A DNA stretch of 44,695 nt from the NCBI GenBank assembly GCA_003152015.1, contig PLZF01000093.1, forward strand, positions 16,821-61,515, given 5' to 3'. This document shows, piece by piece, positions 7,271 through 15,907 of this stretch. This stretch comes from Acidimicrobiaceae bacterium (GTDB lineage: Bacteria > Actinomycetota > Acidimicrobiia > Acidimicrobiales > RAAP-2). A program made the position numbers and the translations under genes. The number at the start of each line of letters is the position of its first letter. Within the stretch, counting starts at the first letter, position 1. The notes under the pieces were generated by a model. The model was given only the letters and a program-made list of their open reading frames with translations. It was not told the origin of the DNA and made no database searches.

Positions 7271-8716
7271 ATGACTATGCGAATCGCCATCATCGGGGCC
7301 GGGATGGCAGGAATCCTGAGCGCCGTCAAACTGACCGAGGCGGGCTTGACGGACGTCACCGTCTACGAGAAGGCCGATCGTCTCGGTGGGACGTGGAGAG
7401 AGAACACCTATCCCGGGATTGCCTGCGACGTTCCCTCTCATCTCTACAGCTACTCGTTTCACCTCAACCCCGACTGGAGCCATCCGTTTTCACCGGGTCA
7501 GGAGATCCAGGCGTACCTCGAAGACGTGGCACGTGCCCATCAGGTCGATGAGCTCATTCGGTTCGGCGAAGAGGTCATCGAATGTGCGTGGAGGGATCAA
7601 CAGTGGCACCTGGAGACCTCCAGTGGTCTCCAGGACAAAGTTGACTTCGTGGTCGCCGCCACTGGCGTCCTTCATCATCCGAACTACCCAAAAATCGAGG
7701 GCATCGAGACTTTTGGGGGTGCCATCTTCCACAGTTCGCGATGGGATCACCGGGTGGCCATTGACGGTGCGCGGGTCGGGATCGTCGGGACCGGTTCGAC
7801 AGCGGTGCAGATGGTGTCGGCAGTCATCGATCGGGCCCAGAAGCTCTCCCTCTTCCAACGAACTCCCCAGTGGATCATGCCCCAGGAGAACCCGGCCTAT
7901 GGCGAGGAAGAGAGAGCGGACTGGATCCAGAATCCGCAGAAGTTGCAGAAACTCCACGGCAACCTCTCAGAACTCTTTGCCGGCTTTGCCAATGGCATCG
8001 TGGATGCCGAGTCGCCACAGATGGCGATGATCGCCGATCTCTGCCGGCAAAACCTGGAGGTGAAGGTGACCGACCCGGTGCTCCGGGAGAAACTCCGGCC
8101 CAACTACCGGGCCGCGTGCAAGCGCCTTGTCGTCTCTCCGAATTTTTACGAAAGCATGCAGAAGGCGAATGCAGAGCTGGTTACCGAGCCCATCGAATGC
8201 ATCGAGACCCGGGGCGTGCGCACTGACGACGGACGGCTGCACGACCTCGATGTCCTGGTACTCGCCACTGGCTTCAAGGTCGATGCCTTCATGCGTCCGA
8301 TGTCGGTGATCGGGCGCGACGGCAAGGATCTGTCGCAGGCGTGGGCCGACCGCCCGAACGCCTATCTGTCGATATCGATCCCCGACTTCCCGAACTTTGT
8401 CATGTTGAACGGGCCCAACGGGCCGGTCGGGAACTTCTCGCTCATTGAAGTCGCGGAGATGCAGTTCGACTACATCATGCAGTTGATCGATCTCGTCCAC
8501 TCGGGTGAGTGCCGGGAGATCAGTCCCACCCAGGTCGCCATGGACCAGTTCGAGACCGAACGGGTGAAGGCCGCCGCCAACACCATCTGGAGCACGGGTT
8601 GCCGTAGCTGGTATCTCGACGACCGCGGGATCCCGGCCACGTGGCCCTGGTCATTCGATCGATTCCGCGCCGAAATGGAACGGCCGAAGATGGTGGCGTA
8701 CGACCGACGCGACTAG
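7271..8716 (+). CDS. Flavin-containing monooxygenase, Baeyer-Villiger type
   Basis: 481-aa class B flavoprotein monooxygenase that would use NADPH, FAD and O2 to oxidise a ketone (to an ester or lactone) or a heteroatom. Seen: GAGMAG (FAD Rossmann motif, residues 9-14), GGTWRENTYPGIACDVP (conserved BVMO/FMO segment), the type I BVMO fingerprint FGGAIFHSSRWD, and the NADPH motif GTGSTA. A C-terminal FVMLNGPNGPVGNFSLIE segment is typical of the group. Start: ATG at 7271 just after GGGAGA; an ATG two codons on is also possible. The gene stands alone. The substrate cannot be read from sequence; the lipid/xenobiotic oxidation neighbourhood suggests a hydrophobic compound. Confidence 0.9.
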   Translation: MTMRIAIIGAGMAGILSAVKLTEAGLTDVTVYEKADRLGGTWRENTYPGIACDVPSHLYSYSFHLNPDWSHPFSPGQEIQAYLEDVARAHQVDELIRFGEEVIECAWRDQQWHLETSSGLQDKVDFVVAATGVLHHPNYPKIEGIETFGGAIFHSSRWDHRVAIDGARVGIVGTGSTAVQMVSAVIDRAQKLSLFQRTPQWIMPQENPAYGEEERADWIQNPQKLQKLHGNLSELFAGFANGIVDAESPQMAMIADLCRQNLEVKVTDPVLREKLRPNYRAACKRLVVSPNFYESMQKANAELVTEPIECIETRGVRTDDGRLHDLDVLVLATGFKVDAFMRPMSVIGRDGKDLSQAWADRPNAYLSISIPDFPNFVMLNGPNGPVGNFSLIEVAEMQFDYIMQLIDLVHSGECREISPTQVAMDQFETERVKAAANTIWSTGCRSWYLDDRGIPATWPWSFDRFRAEMERPKMVAYDRRD

Positions 8717-8770
8717 GCCAGCGCGTGGGAAATGCCCCTATGCGTGCACCCGCCAATCCGGGGAGCCTGG

Positions 8771-10216
8771 TTACTGCGGCAGTTGAATGCCGAGGTCAGC
8801 GGCTTTGGCGACAGCCGCGGCGGGGAAGATGTTCCTGACCAGAAATGGGTCCTTCACCATCAGATAGTCGGGCACCAGAGCCTTGGTGTAGCGCTCGAGG
8901 TAAAGGAGTTGCTTGGCGATGAGCACCATTTCCCGGGGTGCGGTGGCGCCGAGTGATTCCGCAATGTCGAAAGCCTGTTTGAGCAATTCTCCGAGGTTGA
9001 GGCCGGACACCGATTGGTCGAGTAGCGGGTCGAGGACCATTTTGAGTTGCTGCCCGACCATCTCATCGCTGATATCCATGGCTGCCGGGAAGATCTCGAC
9101 CCGGCGGAAGGCTCGGGCGATGCGGGTGTAGTCGCGATCGAACAGAATGGTGAAGAGCAAGTCGGAGAAGAATTGCTTCCATGTGCTGTCCAGTTCCCCC
9201 ATGATGCCGAAATCGAGAAACGAACATCGTCCGTCGTCGAGGAGCCACATGTTCCCGGCGTGCATGTCTCCATGGAACGGGCCATGGACCAGAACCGCCT
9301 CGAGCCACGCCTTGCACCCTCGGCGAAGGACTAGTTCGGCGTCGATGTCCCGCTCCCGGATGGTGTCGAATGCGTCCATCGGGATGCCCACCATGCGCTC
9401 CATGCAGATCATGTGGGGACCGCAGTAGTCCCAGTAGACCTCTGGCGCCGTCACCCATAGGTTGTCGCCGAATGCACCAATATGGTCCCGGAAGGTTGCC
9501 TGACGGTGCGCTTCGAGGGCGAAATTCAGCTCCTGGTTGGTCACCTGGTGCAGGTCTTCGATGATGGCGGGCGCATTGAAGCGCGAGCCGGCCTTGGTCC
9601 GGGCCAGCACCAACGCCAGTTCGTGCAGGATCCGTAGGTCGGTGTTCATACGCCGTGCGATGTCAGGACGTTGCAGCTTGACGACGGCATCGCGTCCGTC
9701 GGGCAACACACAAGCATGGATTTGGGCGATCGAGGCGGCCGACAACGGCCGATCGTCGAACGAACGGAAGAGCTGGGCCGGCGACCGACCCAGATCCTCC
9801 CGGATGAGACGGTGCACGGTGTCGGATGGAAAGGGGGGAACCTCGTCGAGGCAGCGTTGACAGGCATCGGCAAGCGGAGTGGGGAACAATCCGGGGGACG
9901 AGGCGACCAGTTGCCCGAGTTTGACGAATGTCGGGCCTAGCGTCTCGAAGCCGTCCACCACCGCGCCGGCGGCGAGGACCGACCAGCGCTGTCGGATCTG
10001 GCCCAGTTTGCGAGGGAGGACCCGCAGCAGGGCCATCACCATGACGAGACCAATGGTGACGACCCGACCGAGTTCACGCCCACCGAATCGGTCAATGGGC
10101 GGAGTATGAACGGCCAGGTCCGCCTGCGGGGGCCCCATGGAATAGGGCCCACGGAAATTGCTGACCACCCCGGTGCCACCGAAGGTATCGGCCACCTGGT
10201 GGTACATGTCGCTCAT
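8771..10216 (-). CDS. ABC1/UbiB (AarF) family atypical kinase
   Basis: 481-aa protein of the ABC1/ADCK/UbiB family, atypical kinase-like ATPases linked to quinone and isoprenoid lipid metabolism. Seen: the family-defining KxGQ motif in FVKLGQLVASSPGLFP, ASIAQIHACVLPDGRDAVVKLQRPDI (Ala-rich loop and VAIK-like lysine), HGDMHAGNMWLL (catalytic loop) and FLDFGIMG (DFG equivalent). One hydrophobic segment lies near residues 51-66. It is the last gene of a three-gene operon: its ATG overlaps the stop of the MerR gene by ATGA. Since actinobacteria use menaquinone, a role in lipid/isoprenoid handling with the EphD-like partner is more likely than ubiquinone synthesis (inference). Confidence 0.92.
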   Translation of the reverse strand: MSDMYHQVADTFGGTGVVSNFRGPYSMGPPQADLAVHTPPIDRFGGRELGRVVTIGLVMVMALLRVLPRKLGQIRQRWSVLAAGAVVDGFETLGPTFVKLGQLVASSPGLFPTPLADACQRCLDEVPPFPSDTVHRLIREDLGRSPAQLFRSFDDRPLSAASIAQIHACVLPDGRDAVVKLQRPDIARRMNTDLRILHELALVLARTKAGSRFNAPAIIEDLHQVTNQELNFALEAHRQATFRDHIGAFGDNLWVTAPEVYWDYCGPHMICMERMVGIPMDAFDTIRERDIDAELVLRRGCKAWLEAVLVHGPFHGDMHAGNMWLLDDGRCSFLDFGIMGELDSTWKQFFSDLLFTILFDRDYTRIARAFRRVEIFPAAMDISDEMVGQQLKMVLDPLLDQSVSGLNLGELLKQAFDIAESLGATAPREMVLIAKQLLYLERYTKALVPDYLMVKDPFLVRNIFPAAAVAKAADLGIQLPQ

Positions 10217-11022
10217 GACCCTCGGCCTCCTACAGACGATGCTGGCTGGGCCAGCATCCCCTTGAGGCGTATCCCGAACTCAATGTCCGCGGTCTGCTGC
10301 AGGGCAAGATCCAGCTCGGCGGTAATGACGGTGGTGGCGAGCGGACGCATGCGCAGCACGATGCCAGCCAGCTTCTCGGCATTTCGAGCCGAAGGCACCC
10401 CATCGACCAGGTGTGGCTCGATGACATGGTGCACCACCATCTGCACGAACCGACCGGCAATGGCATCGACGTCGGACCGGAGCTGCTGGAGCTCGGCAAA
10501 GAGGTCTTCGAGGGGAATCCCCAACCGGGCCAGTTCGACGCCGGCACGCAGAAGCCTCGGGCTCGGCACGCGAACTCGCTCTCCATCGGGATCGACTTCG
10601 ACGAGGCGCAGCCGTACTGCCTGATCGATTACAGCGGGATCCTCGAGGGACAAGCCGTAGTGCTCAAGGGTCTCAGCGATGGTTCCGAGCTCGGGAACTT
10701 CGTCGCTGAAGATGCCGATCAACTCCCGGCCCATGCCGAGCAGCTCGCCGAGGTCCTGACCGTGGCTCCAATTGTCGAGCAGCTCGCCGATGTTGCCCAG
10801 GGAGTACCCCCGCTCCAGCAACGACCCAATCAGACGCAAACGAACCAGATGGGCCGGGCTGTACCAGGCAGTTCTCCCGATCCGTCGCGGCGACGGCAGG
10901 AGCCGACGATCCTGATAGGCACGTACATTGCGGACGGTGGTGCCGCCGGCGCGGGCCAGTTCATCGATGCGCATCTCGTCGGGCGTCGGTTCGGCCCGGT
11001 CCTCCGGGCGCCCCGATGTCAT
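10213..11022 (-). CDS. MerR-family transcriptional regulator with extended C-terminal domain
   Basis: 269-aa regulator. Seen: a MerR winged helix at about residues 16-85 (MRIDELARAGGTTVRNVRAYQDRRLLPSPRRIGRTAWYS split across helix-turn-helix and wing), then a long helical C-terminal region (LAELQQLRSDVDAIAGRFV) with no cysteine-based metal motif. It is co-transcribed with, and overlaps at both ends (ATGA), the EphD-like gene upstream and the UbiB-like kinase downstream, suggesting autoregulation of the operon. The effector is unknown; the large C-terminal domain suggests a hydrophobic ligand (inference). No spacer-distorted MerR operator was recognised upstream of 12520. Confidence 0.88.
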   Translation of the reverse strand: MTSGRPEDRAEPTPDEMRIDELARAGGTTVRNVRAYQDRRLLPSPRRIGRTAWYSPAHLVRLRLIGSLLERGYSLGNIGELLDNWSHGQDLGELLGMGRELIGIFSDEVPELGTIAETLEHYGLSLEDPAVIDQAVRLRLVEVDPDGERVRVPSPRLLRAGVELARLGIPLEDLFAELQQLRSDVDAIAGRFVQMVVHHVIEPHLVDGVPSARNAEKLAGIVLRMRPLATTVITAELDLALQQTADIEFGIRLKGMLAQPASSVGGRGS

Positions 11023-12520
11023 CGGGTGCGAGCCGGCGACGGGTCTGGGTGGCGAGACGGGGGGGGAGTGAGGTCGATACGGGCGATTGCCCGGCGCAAG
11101 CGGGGCATGAAGCGTTGGCTGAACAATCCGAGGTGCGCCTCGGTGGCCACCGGCATCAGCGGCCAGTCATCATCGACGGCTCGCAGTACGGCGTCGACCA
11201 CGATCTCGGGGGTGATGTGGCCGACTTCTCCGTTGTCCACCATCAGGCGCCCGAAGGCGAGTGAGCCGCGGATGACCCCCCACAGGTTGACGTCGAGGAT
11301 CTGTTCCCAGTCGTCATAGGTGGTGTCGAGGAAGCTCCCTGCCATTCCGAGACCAGCGTTGTTGACCACCACGGTGGGCCCCCGTGTTCGGCGCCAACCT
11401 TGGCCGCCAGCGCCTCCATGGCCGACCCGTCGGTTACATCCAGTTGATGGAACTCGGCAGTGGCCCCGGCAAGTCGACACAGTTCGGCGGTGTGCTCCGC
11501 GGCATCAGCCGACAGGTCGGTGGCGATGATGTGTGCGCCACGCTCGGCAAAAGCCAGGCAGACGGAACGCCCGATACCCGAGCCGGCTCCGGTGACCACC
11601 ACGGGTGACGGGCGACGACCAGCGGGCTTGGCTCCCGCCTCGACGGCGGCAACGTGTTCGCTCACCCATCGGGCTACCTGGTCCGGTCGTGACCGGGGGA
11701 GCCAGTGTTGGCCACCGACGTCACGACGTACGAAGGTGGTCGCCAGCTCCTCCATGCCGTCCACCAGGGACGGTGTCACGAAGGCGTCGGCGGAGGCCAC
11801 TAGGAGCTGCACGGGAACCTCGGTATGTACCTCTTTCGGACGCCTGGTGTGTTGGAAGATGTTGGCCCGGTAGAGGTCGACCCCCCGGGCCGCATCGGTG
11901 GCGAGGCTGGTTCCCGGCCAATTCTCGTCGACGGTTGCACCCTCGCGTCGTTCCAACATCATTGGCCACAGACGGGCAAGGCCGTGGCGCCAGGCAAACG
12001 GGGCGAACGGCGTATGAAAGGCGTAGATGTACCACGAGTGGGTGGCCTGATCGAGGAGTTCCCGCCAGTGCCCGTTACCCGGTCGCATTCGGGCCCGGAT
12101 CCATGCGCCAACGTGATCGAGGCTGGGCCCTGACATCGAGGTATAGCTGGCAAAACGAGGAGCGGCGTCGGGGTCGGTGACCGCGGCCCACGATTGGATC
12201 GAGCCCCAGTCGTGGGCGACCAGGTGGACGGGCCGATCGGGTGAGACGGCGTCGGCCACCGCCACCAGGTCGGCGACGAGGGCTTCCATCCGATATCCCG
12301 AACGCCCGTTGGGAACGCCGGACCCGCCGACACCGCGGACGTCGTAGGTCACGACGTGGTGATCGGCCTCGAGATGCTCGGCCACCAGATCCCACAGGTG
12401 GTGGTTGTCGGGGTAGCCGTGGACCAGGATCACGGTGGGAGCGCCGGCTCGACCGCGCTCTTGGACGGCCAGTGACAGACCTCCCCATCCGGCCACTGTG
12501 CGGCTGCGGAGTTCGTTCAT
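11019..12520 (-). pseudogene. EphD-like epoxide hydrolase/short-chain dehydrogenase fusion with frameshift and deleted SDR catalytic core
   Basis: Resembles M. tuberculosis EphD (alpha/beta-hydrolase plus SDR). The N-terminal hydrolase, about residues 1-300, looks intact: HGYPDNHHLW, nucleophile Asp104 in VAHDWGS, ASADAFVTPSL and GGQHWLP for the acid and His. The SDR part begins at VVVTGAGSGIGRS. After EHGG the frame breaks at a five-C run (11379-11383 on the plus strand); one added base restores GPTVVVNNAGLG. The restored frame jumps in frame from RLMVDNGEVGHI to TPEIVVDAVLRAV, losing roughly 110-120 residues including the Ser and YxxxK catalytic residues. So the hydrolase may work but the SDR cannot, even if the frameshift is a sequencing error. 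The restored stop overlaps the MerR ATG (ATGA). Confidence 0.85.
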
Positions 12521-12695
12521 CGAAGACCGATATCGGCGGTGTCGCCCCGCCGCGGGAGGTTTCCGGCCACGGATTCGGCCACCTCGTAGTTCAATGGTTG
12601 CCCCTGGCGCAAGGCAACCAGCTGGTTACGGGAGTCCGTGGCCATCATCATCTTTCGCGACTGTGCCAGTATCCAATGTCATTGTCAACCGGACG
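12521..12695 (-). promoter_or_regulatory. Upstream region of the EphD-like/MerR/UbiB operon
   Basis: 175 bases between the EphD-like start and the TetR stop, both on the minus strand. On the minus strand it holds TTGACA (about 12695 down to 12690) followed by ATGACATTGGATACT. The small palindrome CAATGTCATTG overlaps it and could be an operator. The -35 to -10 spacing is not canonical, so this is only a candidate. Confidence 0.3.
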
Positions 12696-13319
12696 TTACC
12701 TCTCCGGCTGGGCGGGACCCATCGTCGGTGGTTCGGTCGCCCATGCCACATACATGGCGATCAATCCCTCAGTTGCCTGCTCTATGAATTCGGGGTCGCG
12801 CCCGGCCTCGCCGACATGGAGCCATGCCTGGACGGCTTCGACCAGATAGGCGACGATGGTCCGGTCCGCCCAGGCCCGGATGACCGGATCGGCAATGGTG
12901 GTTCCCACCATGCGGTCGGCGACCTCAACCGCCTTGGCCCACCACCCGTCGTAGTACGAGGCGAACCGCGCCTCGCGAAGCGAATGCCCGGTGAGCAATC
13001 GGAAACCGTCCGGATTCTCCCGGGCCACCGACAGCATCGATCCCACGATGTATCCCCGTCGCCCCGGGACGTGCTCCATGCCTTGGATGAATTCGTCGCG
13101 GAGCCGCTCGGCCGCCCGTTCGAGCACGGCGCGGTATAGGTCTTCTTTCGAATCGAAGTGCCGGTACACGATGAGGCGGGTGATCCCGGCTTCGGCCGCG
13201 ACATCTTCCATGGAGGTGGCGGCAAACCCGCCACGGGCGAAGGCGGCACCGGCGGCCCGGAGGACCTGTTCGTACCGCTCGTCTTGACGCATCAGCCGCC
13301 GGGTCGGGGTAATGGTCAC
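12696..13319 (-). CDS. TetR-family transcriptional repressor
   Basis: 207-aa repressor. Seen: N-terminal TetR helix-turn-helix (AAGAAFARGGFAATSMEDVAA ... AGITRLIVYRHFDSKEDLY, shown in parts), then an all-helical ligand domain ending in AWATEPPTMGPA. I chose the GTG at 13319 (VTITPTRRLM) because GAGG lies about eight bases upstream and the frame further upstream runs into the operator; an ATG at 13292 is possible. It is divergent from the ferritin-like/luciferase-like pair. The 34-bp palindrome in the gap is positioned to repress both sides, so this is very likely an autoregulated local repressor of those two genes. The ligand is unknown. Confidence 0.92.
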   Translation of the reverse strand: MTITPTRRLMRQDERYEQVLRAAGAAFARGGFAATSMEDVAAEAGITRLIVYRHFDSKEDLYRAVLERAAERLRDEFIQGMEHVPGRRGYIVGSMLSVARENPDGFRLLTGHSLREARFASYYDGWWAKAVEVADRMVGTTIADPVIRAWADRTIVAYLVEAVQAWLHVGEAGRDPEFIEQATEGLIAMYVAWATEPPTMGPAQPER

Positions 13320-13335
13320 GGGAGGAACCTCATAC

Positions 13336-13364
13336 TTGCCAAAGTGTATACGCATGCGTATACA
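13336..13364 (+). promoter_or_regulatory. Promoter for the ferritin-like/luciferase-like operon
   Basis: TTGCCA (13336-13341), 17 bases, TATACA (13359-13364). The spacing is ideal and the ATG of the ferritin-like gene lies 40 bases downstream. Because the region is nearly symmetric, TCGCCA/17/TATACA on the minus strand gives tetR an overlapping promoter. Confidence 0.6.
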
Positions 13365-13371
13365 CTTTGGC
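13338..13371. promoter_or_regulatory. Perfect 34-bp palindrome, probable TetR operator
   Basis: A perfect inverted repeat centred between 13354 and 13355, core GTGTATACGCATGCGTATAC flanked by GCCAAA/TTTGGC. It spans the -35 to -10 region of the divergent promoters, so bound repressor would block both. The length would fit one or two TetR dimers. Confidence 0.8.
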
Positions 13372-13403
13372 GAACGGTAATACCGGCCCAAGGGGGGACC
13401 GCC

Positions 13404-14522
13404 ATGACGACATTACAAACCGAATTCAGTGAGATGGAGCTGTTGGCCGAACATGCCATCGCTGAGCCCTTGATCGTCAATGACGTGCGTTGTCACGGGG
13501 GGTTCGACGAGGACGGCCACTACGTGTCACCCCGGACCAAGAACCGGTGGCCGGCCATCCGTGCCTGGGAAGAGCAGCGCCTGGCCCAGTTCGACACCCC
13601 GATTCTCGATGTCCCCCTCGACACCTGGCCCGAGAGTTTTCCCAATGTCGCCCAGTCGAAGTTGCTCCTTCGCCATGGTGTGCCCGAGCCGACGATCACC
13701 TCACTCACCCGGATCGGGACAGTGGAGGGTTTCGGTGGGATGCTGCGCCTACTTCCGACGCCGGATTTTGCCAGTTGCTTCGATGAGGAGATTGCCGGGA
13801 CTGCCATCGCCCACATCGATGGTGGGCTCTTCGAAGCTCATGCCCGTGACGAATCCGGTTTCGGAGATCAGGCCGGTCATGACCGCATGTGGTTCGCGGC
13901 CCGGGACATTGCCTTCGACAACCCGGCCACCGAAGATCACACCGCGCGCATGTTGGATCGCATGGGTATCGACACCTCTCCGAAATCCGCCGAGCAGATC
14001 AGCCAGCTGCAGCAGGCAGCCATTGCCGGTCGAGTGCTCCCTGACGACATCGACTTCACCTTGGAGATCGTGGTGGGTCGAATGATCGGCCTCCTGTTGA
14101 TCGAGATCTCCGCGTTCCACGGTTTCCGATGGGCGGAGGCGGTACTCAGTGATACCGAGTTGGTGGCCGGTGACGGTGCGGCCGCCACCCTGGTCTCTCA
14201 CATCCGAGCGGACGAGACACCTCACGTCGCCTGGCTGCGCACCGCTCTCTCCGAGATGCGGGACCGGACCTGGGTGGGAGAGAACGGACGCAAGTACGAC
14301 GGGACCTCCATGATCGAAAAGCTGTGGGACCGGGCGTTGGAGAACTCCCTTCTCCTACGCCGCCAGGAGAATTTGCAGTTCTTCATGAGCGAGATCGAAG
14401 AAGCCGTTGACGGCCGACCCGACGGAGCCGATCTGATCGAGGAGATGCTCAGCCTCGGAACTGTCACCCGGCTCGACAACGGCACGGTCGTCGACACTGC
14501 CAGCCAGGCTCTCTTCGGTTGA
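13404..14522 (+). CDS. Ferritin-like (di-iron type) hypothetical protein
   Basis: 372-aa soluble protein that I read as a member of the ferritin-like superfamily; the exact family is not recognised. Seen: helical segments with carboxylate/histidine pairs, CFDEEIAGTAIAHIDGGLFEAHARDE near residues 130-155 and HIRADETPHVAWLRTAL near 270-290 (ExxH-like), and LEIVVGRMIGLLLIEISAFHGF between them, a layout fitting a four-helix di-iron site. Start: ATG at 13404 behind AGGGGGGA. It lies 11 bases upstream of a flavin-dependent luciferase-like gene and is controlled by the TetR palindrome. It probably acts with that enzyme in oxidising a small molecule or lipid (inference). Confidence 0.75.
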   Translation: MTTLQTEFSEMELLAEHAIAEPLIVNDVRCHGGFDEDGHYVSPRTKNRWPAIRAWEEQRLAQFDTPILDVPLDTWPESFPNVAQSKLLLRHGVPEPTITSLTRIGTVEGFGGMLRLLPTPDFASCFDEEIAGTAIAHIDGGLFEAHARDESGFGDQAGHDRMWFAARDIAFDNPATEDHTARMLDRMGIDTSPKSAEQISQLQQAAIAGRVLPDDIDFTLEIVVGRMIGLLLIEISAFHGFRWAEAVLSDTELVAGDGAAATLVSHIRADETPHVAWLRTALSEMRDRTWVGENGRKYDGTSMIEKLWDRALENSLLLRRQENLQFFMSEIEEAVDGRPDGADLIEEMLSLGTVTRLDNGTVVDTASQALFG

Positions 14523-14533
14523 TCTGAACAGCC

Positions 14534-15895
14534 ATGAAGTTCGGCATCTTCTATGAGCATCAGCTTCCCCGTCCATGGCACGAGCACAGCGAACAACAAC
14601 TGATCAACGATGCTCTCGACCAGATTGAACTGGCCGACAAGCTGGGAATCCAGTACCTGTGGGAAGTGGAGCACCACTTTTTGGAGGAATATTCGCATTC
14701 GAGTGCTCCTGAGGTATTCCTGGCTGCTGCCAGCCAACGAACCCAGCGCATGCGTATCGGGCATGGCATCGTGCAAACCGCGGCGGCGTACAACCATCCG
14801 GCCCGGACGGCCGAACGGATCTCCATGCTCGATTTGGTATCCAACGGGCGGGTGGAGTTCGGGTCGGGAGAGTCGTCTTCGGAGGCTGAGCTCCGTGGTT
14901 TCTGCATTGATCCGGCGGTCAAACGGGAGGCGTGGCTCGAGGGTCTTGAGATTGCCATCCGCTGCATGACCGAGACGCCCTTTGGCGGGGTGGACGGAAT
15001 CTTCACTCAGATGCCGCCGCGCAACGTTGTCCCCAAGCCGGTTCAGAAGCCCCACCCTCCCCTGTGGGTGGCGTGCAGCCGCCGTGACACCATCCTGCTG
15101 GCGGCGGAAAAGGGGATCGGGGCCCTCAGTTTTGCCTTCATCGAGCCCGAGGACGCCAAACAGTGGGTGGAGGACTACGAGGCGGTGCTGCGCGAGAAGT
15201 GCATCCCGGTCGGCCTGTCAGTCAATCCACAGGTGGCCTGTGTCACGCCCATGATGTGCTCCCCTGACGAGGACGATGCCATTGCCCGGGGGCTGGAGGG
15301 AGCCAACTTCTTCGGTTACTCACTCGCCCACTTCTACGTGTTCGGAGATCATGTCCCCGCCACCACCGATGTGTGGGAGGAGTTCCAGCAGCGCCGGGGG
15401 AAGATGGGCTATTCCCCCGAAGCCGCATTGGCGAATCGACAGCAGACCCTGGGCGCTCAGGTGGCCTCGGGGGATGCCAAGGGATTGCGGGGGGCGACCG
15501 GCACCCCCGAACAGCTTCGGGAGTTCCTCCGGCGTTACGAGGCTGCCGGGGTCGACCAACTGATCTTCGTGATGCAGGCCGGCCGAAATCGGCACGAGCA
15601 CATCATGGAGTCGATCGAGTTGTTCGGCACCCAGGTATTGCCTGAGTTCGTCGAACGGGACGAAGCCGCCAGTGTGGCCAAGGCGGCCAAGTGGGAGCCG
15701 ATCATCGAAGCCGCCTTTGCCCGGCGGACCACCGATCACCCATCGATGCCACCCGGGTACGTCATGAGAGCCATACCAAAACAGATGGTTGACGCCATGG
15801 ACAGTGAGCCGGCACAGCAGTGGCTGGAGTCCCTCGCCGACAAGCAGGCCGCCGGGGTGCGTGACGAGGAGTTCCAGCGCCTGGTGGACGGGTAG
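14534..15895 (+). CDS. Luciferase-like (LLM class) flavin-dependent monooxygenase
   Basis: 453-aa member of the bacterial luciferase/LLM family, which uses reduced FMN (or F420) and often O2. Seen: N-terminal MKFGIFYEHQLPRP, the first strands of the TIM barrel, WEVEHHFLEEYSHSSAPEV (typical substrate/cofactor loop), RMRIGHGIVQTAAAYNHPAR, ERISMLDLVSNGRVEFGSGES, and PHPPLWVACSRRDT. It is about 80-100 residues longer than average, with a C-terminal extension ending RDEEFQRLVDG. It follows the ferritin-like gene by 11 bases and shares its TetR-controlled promoter. Substrate unknown. Confidence 0.92.
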   Translation: MKFGIFYEHQLPRPWHEHSEQQLINDALDQIELADKLGIQYLWEVEHHFLEEYSHSSAPEVFLAAASQRTQRMRIGHGIVQTAAAYNHPARTAERISMLDLVSNGRVEFGSGESSSEAELRGFCIDPAVKREAWLEGLEIAIRCMTETPFGGVDGIFTQMPPRNVVPKPVQKPHPPLWVACSRRDTILLAAEKGIGALSFAFIEPEDAKQWVEDYEAVLREKCIPVGLSVNPQVACVTPMMCSPDEDDAIARGLEGANFFGYSLAHFYVFGDHVPATTDVWEEFQQRRGKMGYSPEAALANRQQTLGAQVASGDAKGLRGATGTPEQLREFLRRYEAAGVDQLIFVMQAGRNRHEHIMESIELFGTQVLPEFVERDEAASVAKAAKWEPIIEAAFARRTTDHPSMPPGYVMRAIPKQMVDAMDSEPAQQWLESLADKQAAGVRDEEFQRLVDG

Positions 15896-15907
15896 ACCGG
15901 CGTCCGA

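Noticed and set aside
11019..12520. Programmed frameshift in the EphD-like gene
   Set aside because: A five-C run without slippery heptamer or stimulatory structure; the same five-base-run pattern elsewhere points to sequencing error, and the SDR core is deleted anyway.
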